Shown piece after piece: positions 1-8,455 of a DNA stretch of 18,786 bases (position 1 is the first letter of the stretch; each line of letters opens with the position of its first letter). Both the position numbers and the translations under genes were made by a program. A model generated the notes under the pieces. That model made no database searches, was not told the DNA's origin, and saw only the letters and a list, made by a program, of their open reading frames with translations. The stretch comes from Candidatus Moraniibacteriota bacterium (GTDB lineage: Bacteria; Patescibacteriota; Minisyncoccia; Moranbacterales; UBA2206), in NCBI GenBank assembly GCA_003543115.1, contig DPJH01000039.1:17093-35878 (forward strand). Reading direction: 5' to 3'.

Positions 1-3000
1 TTGATCTTCTTTTCCTTCTACAGCAGCATTAATGAGCACCTTGGCTGTTTCTTGGAAAGAAGCGGCTGACAAGAAGCTTTCGGTTGAAAGAGCTACTTTC
101 GTAATTCCCATTAAAAGTTCTTCTGCAGTAGCTTTTTCTCCGCCATTTTCCTTCGCTTTTTCATTTACTTCCTTGAATTGTTCTTTTTCAACAATATCTC
201 CTCCCATCAGACTCGTTGATCCAGCATCTATCACCTGCACACGTCCAAACATTTGCTTAATAATAACTTCGATGTGCTTGTCATTGATTCCTTCGCCTTG
301 AGAAGCATAAATTTCCTGAATTTCTTTAACAATATATCTATGGACCGCTTCCCAACCCATGACTTTGTATAGCTTTTTCAAATCAATATTTCCTTCTGAA
401 AGTTTTGAACCTTTTCCAACCAAGTCTCCTTCTGAAACTCTGACGGTGCTTCCCATTGGAATTTGATATTCCTTAATCACTTTCTTTTTCCCTTCTATTT
501 CAATCTTAACATCAATCGTCTTGTCTCCGTTGGAAATTTCCACCACTTTTCCATCTACCTCTGATATGACAGATTCTCCTTTGGGAGGACGCGCTTCAAA
601 GATTTCTTCCACACGAGGAAGACCCTGTGTAATATCAGTTCCCGCTACCCCTCCGATATGGAAAGTACGCATAGTAAGCTGGGTTCCTGGCTCTCCGATC
701 GCTTGAGCTGCTACAATTCCTACAGCTTGACCCAATTGAACCAAGTGGCCTCTGCCTAAATCCAATCCGTAACATTTTTGACAAACACCTCTTGGAGTTT
801 TGCAAGTCACCAGAGAACGAATCTTTATTTTTGAAACATCAGCTTTTTCAATTGTCTCTCCTTGTTCCTTGCTAATCAAAATTCCTTTTTCGACAATAAC
901 TTCTCCTGTTTGCGGATGAGCAATATCTTCTAATGTTACTCTGCCAATAATTCTGCTAGCAAAGCTCTGTCCAATCCTGTCAGAGTCTTCTTTATATAAG
1001 TATGCGCCTTCCTTATCTTTACAGTCTTCTTCGCGAATAATTATATCCTGTGAAACATCAACCAATCTTCGGGTCAAATATCCAGCTGTTGCAGTTCTAA
1101 GAGCGGTGTCGGCCATACCTTTTCTTGCTCCATGAGTAGAAATAAAATATTCCAACACATTTAAACCTTCTTTAAAACAACTCTTAATTGGAAGTTCAAT
1201 CGTTTCTCCGGTTGGGCCAGCCATAAGACCCTTCATTCCCGCCATCTGCACTACTACAGACTCGGAACCTCTAGCCTTAGAATAAACCATGGAATATACC
1301 GGGCCTTCCTTATCGATTCCCTCTCTCACAGCATCAGTAATTTTATTCTTTGCATTGTTCCATATCTCAATAACCTGGCCTTTTCTTTCACTTTCAGTCA
1401 AGAGACCCATGTTAAATTGTTGCTTGATAACCTCTACTTTTTCTTCCGCATCATCCATAATATCCGATTTAACTGCTGGCACGCTCAAGTCAGCCATTCC
1501 CCAAGAAATTCCTGATTTGGTAACAGAGGCAAAGCCAAGATCCTTAATTTTATCTACGAAAAGAGCTGTCTCTTCAGGTCCACAAGTCTCAAGAACTTTT
1601 GCTACCAAAAGCTTCAATTCTTTCTTGGTCATTTCATAATTTAGATATTCTACGCCTTCAGGAATAATTTCATTAAGTTTGATTCTTCCCGCGGATGTTT
1701 CTAATATTTTCCCCTCATGCAAAACTTTTATCTCAGCTCTTACATCGATTTGTTTCAATTCATAGGCCATAATAGCCTCATCGAACGAAGAGAAAATCCT
1801 TCCTTCTCCCGTTGCTCCTTTCAAAATATGTGTCAGATAGTAACAGCCCAACACCATATCCAGAGTTGGAGTAATGATTGGATCACCACTGGCTGGTTTC
1901 AGTAGATTCCTTTTTGAAAGCATCAGATTCTCACTTTCCCACCTAGCTTTATCCGTAAGAGGAACATGTACCGCCATTTGGTCTCCGTCAAAGTCAGCGT
2001 TAAAAGCTGAACAAACCATAGGATGAAGCTGGATGGCTTTTCCTTCAATAAGAACCGGCTGGAAAGATTGGATTGAAAGCCTATGAAGGGTCGGGGCACG
2101 ATTCAACATTACGTAGTGATGAGAAATAATTTCGTCCAAGATTTCGTAAGCTTCTTCACTTTCTCCTTCCACCATTTTTCCAGCGCTTCTAACATTATAA
2201 GCTAATTCTCTTTCAATTAACTTATTAATAATAAACGGCTTAAATAACTCTAATGCCATTTTCTTTGGCAATCCACACTGATGCAATTTTAATTTTGGTC
2301 CGACCACAATAACTGAACGCCCGGAATAATCAACTCTCTTTCCAAGCAAGTTTTGTCTGAAACGTCCCTGCTTTCCTTTTAATGTATCAGCAAGGGATCG
2401 AAGGGCTCTTCTTTGCCCTGTTGAGGCGGTCACGCTAACCTGTCCTCTTCTGGCACTATTATCGAATAAGGCATCCACCGCCTCCTGAAGCATTCTCTTT
2501 TCGTTTCTCGTAATTACTTCGGGAGCGCCTATTTCAATCAGTTTTTTAAGACGATTATTTCGATTGATAATTCTTCTGTATAGGTCATTCAAATCTGAAG
2601 TTGCAAATCTTCCTCCGTCCAATGCTACCATTGGTCTCAGATCTGGCGGAATAACAGGAATTACAGTTGGAAGCATCCATTCCGGTTGCAGCTGAGCGTT
2701 AATAAATCCTTGAAAAAGCTTAATTCTTTTAAGAATCTTTTTCTTATCAATTATATCATCATTCACCAAATCTTTTTTCAATATATCTATCTCAGCCTTC
2801 ATATCCAAATTTTCCAAAATCGTGCGGATTGCTTCCGCTCCGATTCCAGCTGAAAAAACTTGTCCATACTTAGTAGAAAGATTGAAGTATTCTACTTCTG
2901 TGATAATTTGAAATCTTTGCAAACCTTTAAGTTCCTCTTTGGCTGTGCGATAAATGCCCTTCAGTTCATCAGTCTTACTTTCTTTAGCATCTCCCTCTAG

Positions 3001-3501
3001 CTTCGCAATCTCTTTTTGTTTAGATTTAAATTCTTGTTCTAATTGAGCAAGTGATTTTTCTCTCGCTTCATTATCAACCTCTAAAATAATATAATTTGAA
3101 AAGTAAATAACTTTTTCCAGTTCTTGAGGACTCATACCTAAAGCCAATCCAATTTTACTTGGAACTCCTCTCAAAAACCAAATGTGAGAAACTGGAACAG
3201 CCAATTGAATGTGCCCCATTCGTTCGCGCCTTACGCTTGATCTAGTCACCTCAACTCCGCATTTATCGCAAACTATTCCTTTATAGCGGATTCTTTTATA
3301 TTTTCCACAATAACATTCCCAGTCACGAGATGGTCCAAAAATTTTTTCACAAAAAAGTCCGTCTTTTTCGTAACGCTGTGTTCGATAATTGATTGTCTCA
3401 GGCTTTGTAATTTCACCGTTTGACCACTCCAATATTTGATTTGGGCCAGCCAATTTCAATCTTACGCTATTGAAATCACTTACTTTTGTAATAGAATCCA
3501 T
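1..3501 (-). CDS. rpoC: RNA polymerase subunit beta' (partial, 3' end beyond window)
   Basis: This is the largest catalytic subunit of RNA polymerase. The reverse strand reads 1167 open residues from an ATG at 3501 to the window edge. The first zinc finger is complete (C63, C65, C78, C81). The catalytic Mg-binding motif NADFDGD lies at 501-507 (D503, D505, D507). The trigger loop and bridge-helix region, including the STHGARKG motif, follows from about residue 748. The second zinc site is intact (C827, C900, C907, C910). The last visible residues correspond to the AASFQET segment near the usual C-terminus, so probably only a few dozen residues are missing. It lies 125 bp downstream of rpoB and should be co-transcribed with it. 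No Shine-Dalgarno sequence precedes the ATG. The identification is certain; the stop is not visible. Confidence 0.97.
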   Translation of the reverse strand, partial: MDSITKVSDFNSVRLKLAGPNQILEWSNGEITKPETINYRTQRYEKDGLFCEKIFGPSRDWECYCGKYKRIRYKGIVCDKCGVEVTRSSVRRERMGHIQLAVPVSHIWFLRGVPSKIGLALGMSPQELEKVIYFSNYIILEVDNEAREKSLAQLEQEFKSKQKEIAKLEGDAKESKTDELKGIYRTAKEELKGLQRFQIITEVEYFNLSTKYGQVFSAGIGAEAIRTILENLDMKAEIDILKKDLVNDDIIDKKKILKRIKLFQGFINAQLQPEWMLPTVIPVIPPDLRPMVALDGGRFATSDLNDLYRRIINRNNRLKKLIEIGAPEVITRNEKRMLQEAVDALFDNSARRGQVSVTASTGQRRALRSLADTLKGKQGRFRQNLLGKRVDYSGRSVIVVGPKLKLHQCGLPKKMALELFKPFIINKLIERELAYNVRSAGKMVEGESEEAYEILDEIISHHYVMLNRAPTLHRLSIQSFQPVLIEGKAIQLHPMVCSAFNADFDGDQMAVHVPLTDKARWESENLMLSKRNLLKPASGDPIITPTLDMVLGCYYLTHILKGATGEGRIFSSFDEAIMAYELKQIDVRAEIKVLHEGKILETSAGRIKLNEIIPEGVEYLNYEMTKKELKLLVAKVLETCGPEETALFVDKIKDLGFASVTKSGISWGMADLSVPAVKSDIMDDAEEKVEVIKQQFNMGLLTESERKGQVIEIWNNAKNKITDAVREGIDKEGPVYSMVYSKARGSESVVVQMAGMKGLMAGPTGETIELPIKSCFKEGLNVLEYFISTHGARKGMADTALRTATAGYLTRRLVDVSQDIIIREEDCKDKEGAYLYKEDSDRIGQSFASRIIGRVTLEDIAHPQTGEVIVEKGILISKEQGETIEKADVSKIKIRSLVTCKTPRGVCQKCYGLDLGRGHLVQLGQAVGIVAAQAIGEPGTQLTMRTFHIGGVAGTDITQGLPRVEEIFEARPPKGESVISEVDGKVVEISNGDKTIDVKIEIEGKKKVIKEYQIPMGSTVRVSEGDLVGKGSKLSEGNIDLKKLYKVMGWEAVHRYIVKEIQEIYASQGEGINDKHIEVIIKQMFGRVQVIDAGSTSLMGGDIVEKEQFKEVNEKAKENGGEKATAEELLMGITKVALSTESFLSAASFQETAKVLINAAVEGKEDQ

Positions 3502-3505
3502 AAAT

Positions 3506-3611
3506 ATTAATTTTCAAATCTAGATTTTAAATTTTCTAACGACGTTTATTGTTTTTAACAATTTATCGACAAATTATTTATAAATTAGAAATTTGAAATT
3601 TAGAAATTAAT
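3506..3611. repeat. Imperfect inverted repeat filling the rpoB-rpoC spacer
   Basis: The 125-bp spacer between rpoB and rpoC is extremely AT-rich. An arm at 3506-3539 and an arm at 3585-3611 share ATTAATTT and AAATTTNCTAA-type blocks in inverted orientation. A small TTGTT/AACAA hairpin lies between them. In the rpoBC transcript this could fold into one long imperfect stem, perhaps an RNase processing site. The low base complexity makes chance pairing a real alternative. Confidence 0.35.
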
Positions 3612-3626
3612 TTTTAAACAAAAAGC

Positions 3627-6600
3627 TTATTTTTTCAATGAATCATAATCTCGCTCCTCATCCTCGTCATCCTCTTCTTTTTTAACGCCCATAAGTTCAA
3701 CATTCAATGCTAATCCTTTCAATTCATTTACCAAAACATTGAAAGATGTCGGTAAATTAGGACTCTTTATTAGCTCGCCTTTAATGATTGATTCATAAGC
3801 TTTGCTTCTTCCCATTACATCATCAGACTTGATCGTAAGCATTTCTTGCAAAGTATAAGCTGCTCCATAACCTTCCAAAGCCCACACTTCCATTTCTCCG
3901 AATCTTTGTCCTCCGAACTGAGCTTTTCCTCCAAGAGGCTGTTGTGTAATCAATGAATATGGTCCAATGGATCGCATATGTATCTTGTCATCAACCAAAT
4001 GATGAAGCTTCATGACATACATAACACCCACTGTTGATTCATTATCAAATTTTTCTCCCGTTCTGCCGTTTACTAGTTTTATTTTTCCAGTCACTGGCAA
4101 TCCTGCCTTTTCCAATTCACCTTTAATTTGAGATTCAGTCACACCTTCAAGGGCTGGGGTTGCAACCTTATATCCTAGTTTCAAAGCCGCCCAACCAAGA
4201 TGAGTTTCCAAAATCTGTCCGATATTCATACGGCTAGCTACTCCAAGAGGATTCAAGATCATATCTACCGGTGTTCCATCTGGAAGATATGGCATATCTT
4301 CAACCGGAGCCACTCTGGAAATAACACCCTTGTTTCCATGACGTCCGGCTAATTTATCTCCTACGGAAATTTTCTTAAGCTGCGCTACTGAAACTTGAAT
4401 TTGTTGGATTACTCCTGTAGGAAGCTTATCGCCCTGCTCTCGAGAAAATATTTTAATATCCACTACTTTTCCATATTCTCCATGGGGCAAATACAGCGAA
4501 CTGTCTTTCACATCCCTAGATTTTTCCCCAAAAATAGCTCTAAGAAGTCTTTCTTCACTCGTTAAATCTCCTTCGCCTTTTGGAGAAATTTTTCCTATCA
4601 AAATATCGCCTGAAGAAACCTCTGCTCCAATTCGGATTATTCCTGTTTCATCAAGATTTTTCAATCTTTCCTCTCCAATATTTGGTATATCCCTAGTGAT
4701 CACTTCCGGTCCAAGCTTAGTGTCGCGTACATCAATAGAAAAGTCTTCTATGTGGATAGAACTATATCGATCATCCTCTACTAGCTTTTGAGAAATGATG
4801 ATAGCATCTTCATAGTTTGATCCCTCCCATGGAATGAAAGCTACTACAATGTTTTGTCCCAATGCCAATTCACCATGATCAGTTGAAGCGCCATCAGCCA
4901 ACATCTCTCCCTTCTTAACTATCTGACCTTTTTCTACTCTAGGAACCTGATTCATAGAGGTAAAGGCATTTGATTTTACAAAGCTTTGCAAGTTATATTC
5001 TCTCTTGATGAAAGGTTTTTTTGAAGCTGCCGGAGCTTCTTCTTTTACAATGATGTGATCAGCGTCTACTTCAATCACTTCTCCGGCCTGTTTGGCAATT
5101 ACAACCTGTCCTGAATCAGCAGCGGCCTTATCTTCAATTCCCGTCCCAACAAGCGGAGCTTGAGGCTTCACGCAAGACACAGCCTGCCGTTGCATGTTTG
5201 AACCCATCAAGGCTCTATTGGCATCATCGTGTTCCAAGAAAGGAATCAAAGAAGTGGCTACAGAAATCATTTGCTTAGCTGAAACATCAATATAATCAAT
5301 TTTAAAAGCTTCGATTTCTGTGGCATGTCCTTTTACTCTGGCTCCTACGATTTCATCTAAAATATTTCCATTTTCATCAGTTTTAATATTGGCATGAGCT
5401 ATAGTTTTTCTATCTTCCTTAGTTGCATTAACATACTCGATTTCTTTGCTTATCCAAGGTAATATTTTAATAGTTTTTTGTTCCTTGTTTTTTTCAATTT
5501 CAGCAGCTATTTTTTCATCTATCAAAGTTCCGGCCTTAAAATCAGAAACATCTTCTCGTAAAATTCTACCGATCGTTTTTTCACTTAAGTTATCAACTTC
5601 GGTATAAACCTTCAAGTATGGGGTTTCCAAAAATCCATATTCATTGATTTTAGCATATGTTGCCAAGTGACCAACCAATCCAATATTCGGACCTTCCGGC
5701 GTTTCTACAGGACAAATTCTTCCATAGTGAGAATGATGAACATCACGAACTTCAAATCCAGCCCGCTCGCGAGTCAGACCCCCTGGACCCATCGCTGAAA
5801 GCCTTCTTTTGTGTTCAAGCTCAGCTAGCGGATTTACCTGATCCATAAACTGAGAAAGTTGAGAACTGGCAAAAAATTCTTTGATAGCAGCTGCGATCGG
5901 TCTTGAATTAACGAGCTGCCCAGGAACAACAGTTTCAATATCACAGGTGCTCATCCTGTCTTTGATGTTTCTGCTCATTCGGGCAAAACCTACACGAAGC
6001 TTATTTTGAACCAATTCACCTACAGCTCTTACTCGTCTGTTTCCAAGATGATCGATATCATCAGCTTGTGCTGCTGGATTATTATTAAGTTTGATTATTT
6101 CTTTTACAATTGCGATTAAATCATCGCGAAGCAACACTCTGTTCTCTTCAGTATTTTCTAGCTCTGTTTCCAATCTTTGATTCAACCTATATCTTCCCAC
6201 ACTTCCAAAGTCATACTTTTCAAAATCAAAAAACATGGAATCAATCATTTGTTTGGCATTTTCAGCAGTAGCCAAATCACCTGGTCTGATTCTTTTGTAA
6301 ACTTCCTTATATCCCTCAGCCTGATCTTTGGCAGCATCTTTTCTGATAGATTCTGCTATATAGCTTATTTCTCCAGTATCCACATCAGAGAACATCTTCA
6401 AAAGCTCTTTCTCAGATGCATAGCCAAAAGCTCGGAGCAATGATGTCAAAGACACCTTTCTTTTTCTGTCAATTTTTACATAAAGCACGCCGGCAAAATC
6501 AGTCTCAATTTCAAGCCATGCTCCACGGTTTGGAATAATTTTTGCACCAAAAAGTCTTCTGCCTTTCTGATAATCCATGGTAAAAAAAACACCAGGACTT

Positions 6601-7046
6601 CTAATTAGCTGGCTAACAACCACCCTCTCAACTCCATTTATAATAAAAGTCCCTCTCTCAGTCATAATAGGAAAGTCTCCCAGATATATTTCTTGTTCTT
6701 TTATTTCTCCAGTACTTTTAATAACTAATCTCACTTTACATCTAAGAGGCGCTTCATAGGAAATATTTTTATTTTTTGCGGTCACTTCATCATATTTGGG
6801 TTCATCCAAATAATAATCCTCAAAAGAAAGTTCCAAATCCTTGCTAGTAAAGTCTGTGATAGGATTTATTTCCAATAATAATTCCTTGATTCCTTTTTCC
6901 AAAAGCCAGTCATAGGAATTCAATTGCGCTTCAATCAAGTTTGGAAGCGAAACTACGGACATTTGTTTAAAAAATTTTCTCTTCGATAAAGAAGATCCGG
7001 AGCCAAAGGTATCTTTTACCTTCAATGTTTTTTGAACTTTAAGCAT
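3627..7046 (-). CDS. rpoB: RNA polymerase subunit beta
   Basis: This is the second catalytic subunit of RNA polymerase. The frame opens at an ATG at 7067 (1146 residues). I prefer the ATG at 7046 (codon 8, giving 1139 residues) because a GGGAG ribosome-binding sequence at 7054-7058 sits 7 nt before it, while 7067 has none at usable spacing. In numbering from 7067, the protrusion and lobe region is followed by the rifampicin-pocket segment SSQLSQFMDQ (401-410) and HKRRLSAMGPGG (419-430). The NYEDA motif, the GDKLAGRHGNKG motif and the C-terminal clamp segment GEMEVWALEGYGA follow. It ends in a short acidic tail. It is followed by rpoC. No rplJ or rplL precedes it; the gene has its own promoter at 7279-7306 and a long structured leader. 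Confidence 0.97.
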   Translation of the reverse strand: MLKVQKTLKVKDTFGSGSSLSKRKFFKQMSVVSLPNLIEAQLNSYDWLLEKGIKELLLEINPITDFTSKDLELSFEDYYLDEPKYDEVTAKNKNISYEAPLRCKVRLVIKSTGEIKEQEIYLGDFPIMTERGTFIINGVERVVVSQLIRSPGVFFTMDYQKGRRLFGAKIIPNRGAWLEIETDFAGVLYVKIDRKRKVSLTSLLRAFGYASEKELLKMFSDVDTGEISYIAESIRKDAAKDQAEGYKEVYKRIRPGDLATAENAKQMIDSMFFDFEKYDFGSVGRYRLNQRLETELENTEENRVLLRDDLIAIVKEIIKLNNNPAAQADDIDHLGNRRVRAVGELVQNKLRVGFARMSRNIKDRMSTCDIETVVPGQLVNSRPIAAAIKEFFASSQLSQFMDQVNPLAELEHKRRLSAMGPGGLTRERAGFEVRDVHHSHYGRICPVETPEGPNIGLVGHLATYAKINEYGFLETPYLKVYTEVDNLSEKTIGRILREDVSDFKAGTLIDEKIAAEIEKNKEQKTIKILPWISKEIEYVNATKEDRKTIAHANIKTDENGNILDEIVGARVKGHATEIEAFKIDYIDVSAKQMISVATSLIPFLEHDDANRALMGSNMQRQAVSCVKPQAPLVGTGIEDKAAADSGQVVIAKQAGEVIEVDADHIIVKEEAPAASKKPFIKREYNLQSFVKSNAFTSMNQVPRVEKGQIVKKGEMLADGASTDHGELALGQNIVVAFIPWEGSNYEDAIIISQKLVEDDRYSSIHIEDFSIDVRDTKLGPEVITRDIPNIGEERLKNLDETGIIRIGAEVSSGDILIGKISPKGEGDLTSEERLLRAIFGEKSRDVKDSSLYLPHGEYGKVVDIKIFSREQGDKLPTGVIQQIQVSVAQLKKISVGDKLAGRHGNKGVISRVAPVEDMPYLPDGTPVDMILNPLGVASRMNIGQILETHLGWAALKLGYKVATPALEGVTESQIKGELEKAGLPVTGKIKLVNGRTGEKFDNESTVGVMYVMKLHHLVDDKIHMRSIGPYSLITQQPLGGKAQFGGQRFGEMEVWALEGYGAAYTLQEMLTIKSDDVMGRSKAYESIIKGELIKSPNLPTSFNVLVNELKGLALNVELMGVKKEEDDEDEERDYDSLKK

Positions 7047-7066
7047 AAAAATACTCCCATTATCCA

Positions 7067-7096
7067 TTACTCACTTTATTTTCTAAAAGCGAGTAA
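7067..7096 (-). promoter_or_regulatory. Hairpin abutting the first rpoB ATG (leader segments 3 and 4)
   Basis: On the transcript strand, TTACTCGCTTT (7096-7086) pairs with AAAGTGAGTAA (7077-7067) over 11 bp with one G-U wobble and an 8-nt loop. The right arm ends on the A of the upstream rpoB ATG. It would sequester that start and would lie 8 nt from the ribosome-binding site of the downstream start. The left arm can instead pair with an upstream leader segment at 7220-7229. Confidence 0.5.
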
Positions 7097-7219
7097 ATTG
7101 AATGAGATTTTACAGTTAAGTATTAAATTATTTGATTGTTTTTTTGCAAGCTTTTTTCTTAGTTTATTTTCTTTGTTAATAAGAAAATATTACCCCCGGA
7201 CCTATTTCTTGAAGAAGGC

Positions 7220-7238
7220 TTACTCGCTTACCGCGAGT
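7220..7238 (-). promoter_or_regulatory. Upstream rpoB leader hairpin (segments 1 and 2)
   Basis: On the transcript strand, ACTCGC (7238-7233), a GGTAA loop and GCGAGT (7227-7222) form a perfect 6-bp hairpin. The extended right segment AAGCGAGTAA (7229-7220) is also the exact 10-nt complement of the left arm of the hairpin at the rpoB start. The two hairpins are therefore alternatives to a long-range 2:3 pairing. A further GTCAAG/CTTGAC hairpin lies at 7243-7265, at the 5' end of the predicted leader. Confidence 0.5.
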
Positions 7239-7278
7239 TTTAGTCAAGACTTGGCAGAACTTGACAAGTATACTAATA

Positions 7279-7306
7279 ATTATAAATGTTTTAAACATAT
7301 TGTCAA
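7279..7306 (-). promoter_or_regulatory. Sigma70-type promoter of rpoBC
   Basis: TTGACA (reverse strand, 7306-7301) is separated by 16 bp from a perfect TATAAT (7284-7279). Both hexamers match the consensus exactly, the strongest promoter in the window. Transcription should start near 7272, giving a leader of roughly 200-225 nt before rpoB. Confidence 0.8.
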
Positions 7307-7339
7307 GAAAAGAATCTCTTTTTCTTTAATTATTATTCA

Positions 7340-7372
7340 ATAAAAAACAAAATGGCTGAGTTAAGCCATTTT
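7340..7372 (-). terminator. Intrinsic terminator after the amidase/TsaB-like unit
   Basis: AAAATGGCT (7349-7357) and AGCCATTTT (7364-7372) form a perfect 9-bp stem with a 6-nt loop. On the minus strand the stem is followed by GTTTTTTATTG, a typical U-tract. It lies just past the stop at 7412 and upstream of the rpoB promoter, separating the two transcription units. Confidence 0.75.
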
Positions 7373-7411
7373 ATATGATTACATTATTTATCGAAAAAGT
7401 TAATACACTAG

Positions 7412-7420
7412 TTATCCACA
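7412..7420 (+). promoter_or_regulatory. DnaA-box consensus sequence
   Basis: TTATCCACA matches the bacterial DnaA-box consensus exactly. It overlaps the stop codon of the TsaB-like gene. A second copy, also in the context GTTATCCACAG, lies upstream of the HU gene. An isolated 9-mer could occur by chance, and no cluster typical of an origin is visible. Confidence 0.3.
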
Positions 7421-7681
7421 GGTCTTAGACCAATTAAAGGCTTTTACTACTGTCAATGCTATGCGATGAGTGGTAAAATTTTCTCCCATATCAGATTTCA
7501 AGATCATTTTTTTGATATTTTCCGTTGAAAGTCCATTTCTTATAAGGAGATCATCTATTGATGGCAACAATTCTTCCGATAAGCTATGCTCTTTAGTGAT
7601 GAAAAAATTATCCTTTGGCATATTTTCACTCATCAAAACAACCTCAATGGTCTTATTTTTAATTATAATTTCTATATTCAT
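7412..7681 (-). CDS. Short TsaB-like protein (N-terminal-lobe remnant)
   Basis: This 89-residue protein resembles the first part of TsaB, the TsaD partner in making the t6A37 modification of tRNA. Two patches support this. LLPSIDDLLIRNGLSTENIKKM (from residue 38) corresponds to the TsaB 'LLPxIDxLLxxxGLxxxDLD' helix. DMGENFTTHRIALTVVKAFNW (64-84) corresponds to the 'GPGSFTGLRIGxxxAKGLA' segment, with the glycine-rich part poorly kept. TsaB usually exceeds 200 residues, so the whole second lobe is missing. The typical N-terminal AIDTS strand is replaced by NIEIIIKNKTIEVVL. The start at 7681 lies 15 bp after the amidase stop, so the two are probably co-transcribed. No Shine-Dalgarno sequence is seen. 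The similarity is by eye; it could be an unrelated small protein. Confidence 0.6.
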   Translation of the reverse strand: MNIEIIIKNKTIEVVLMSENMPKDNFFITKEHSLSEELLPSIDDLLIRNGLSTENIKKMILKSDMGENFTTHRIALTVVKAFNWSKTCG

Positions 7682-7696
7682 AACATTATTATCAAT

Positions 7697-8449
7697 TTAT
7701 TGTATTCTATTCCACTCGAAATTCCAAGGATCGTCTTTTCTTTCTGGCGCAATTTGATTATGCCCTAATACATGTTTTATTCTATATTTATTTTTTAATA
7801 GCTTTAATAAGCTATTTAGGGCATCATATTGATTGTTAGTGTATTTATCTTTTTTTGTATTAACCATCTCAATTCCAATAGAAAATTCATTTACCCCGTT
7901 CCTTCCATCGGGAACACTGCCCGCCCCAGCATGATAAGCTATGTTTTTATCTTCTACTAATTGATATATCATACCCCTCCTATCGATTAAATAATGAGCT
8001 GAGACTCCGTATTGTTTATATTCACTGATAATCCCCTCTACATCAAAAGGGTCTGACCCTAAAGCATCATAAGAAGAATGAATAATAATTGTATCTATCT
8101 CTCTGGAATTTCTGACTTCATATCCAAAACCAACGAATTTTTTTATGATCTTAAGATCGTTTTTTTGTTCAAAATCCTCCTTTTGTGATAAATTCTTTGC
8201 ATCGTTTTCTTTGATAACAGATTTTTTTTGTTCATTACGAGCATTTTCTTCATTTTCATCCTTAATTTCCAATTTTTTTTCATTGAAATCAAGATCTTCT
8301 TGTTTCAAGGAAAGATCTTCTTCCTTGCTATTTTCAATTACAAAAGTACTTTCCTTAAAAAAGCCCGCATAAAAAAGGATCCCGAGAATAGCACAAAATC
8401 CTAAGATACAAATAATCGATATTTTATGCCTGAAAAATAAACTAAACAT
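7697..8449 (-). CDS. Membrane-anchored N-acetylmuramoyl-L-alanine amidase (Amidase_2/AmpD-like)
   Basis: This 250-residue peptidoglycan hydrolase is predicted to cut the bond between N-acetylmuramic acid and L-alanine. A membrane segment at about 10-30 is followed by a very charged Lys/Glu/Asp-rich linker (about 38-103) and a zinc amidase domain (about 105-250). Zinc ligands of the AmpD/PGRP fold are visible: H124 in IIIHSS, H230 in LGHNQIAP and D240 in RKDDPW. K238 and E194 sit at the positions of AmpD catalytic residues. The anchor and linker place the enzyme outside the cytoplasmic membrane, suggesting wall remodelling rather than AmpD-type recycling. It precedes the TsaB-like gene by 15 bp. 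The ATG lies only 6 nt after a probable extended -10 element, so the mRNA may be leaderless. Confidence 0.9.
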   Translation of the reverse strand: MFSLFFRHKISIICILGFCAILGILFYAGFFKESTFVIENSKEEDLSLKQEDLDFNEKKLEIKDENEENARNEQKKSVIKENDAKNLSQKEDFEQKNDLKIIKKFVGFGYEVRNSREIDTIIIHSSYDALGSDPFDVEGIISEYKQYGVSAHYLIDRRGMIYQLVEDKNIAYHAGAGSVPDGRNGVNEFSIGIEMVNTKKDKYTNNQYDALNSLLKLLKNKYRIKHVLGHNQIAPERKDDPWNFEWNRIQ

Positions 8450-8455
8450 GGAATA

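Noticed and set aside
5861..5867. Rifampicin-resistance substitutions in RpoB
   Set aside because: The classical resistance positions keep the sensitive residues (D409, H419, S424). Only a Met replaces the usual Leu two residues after S424, which alone is not good evidence.
7261..7290. Plus-strand TTGACA with downstream AT-rich bases as a promoter
   Set aside because: No -10 occurs at normal spacing and no plus-strand gene follows; the opposite strand carries the real rpoB promoter.
7032..7343. 103-codon plus-strand frame across the rpoB leader
   Set aside because: It is antisense to the rpoB start, leader and promoter, with no family similarity or ribosome-binding sequence.
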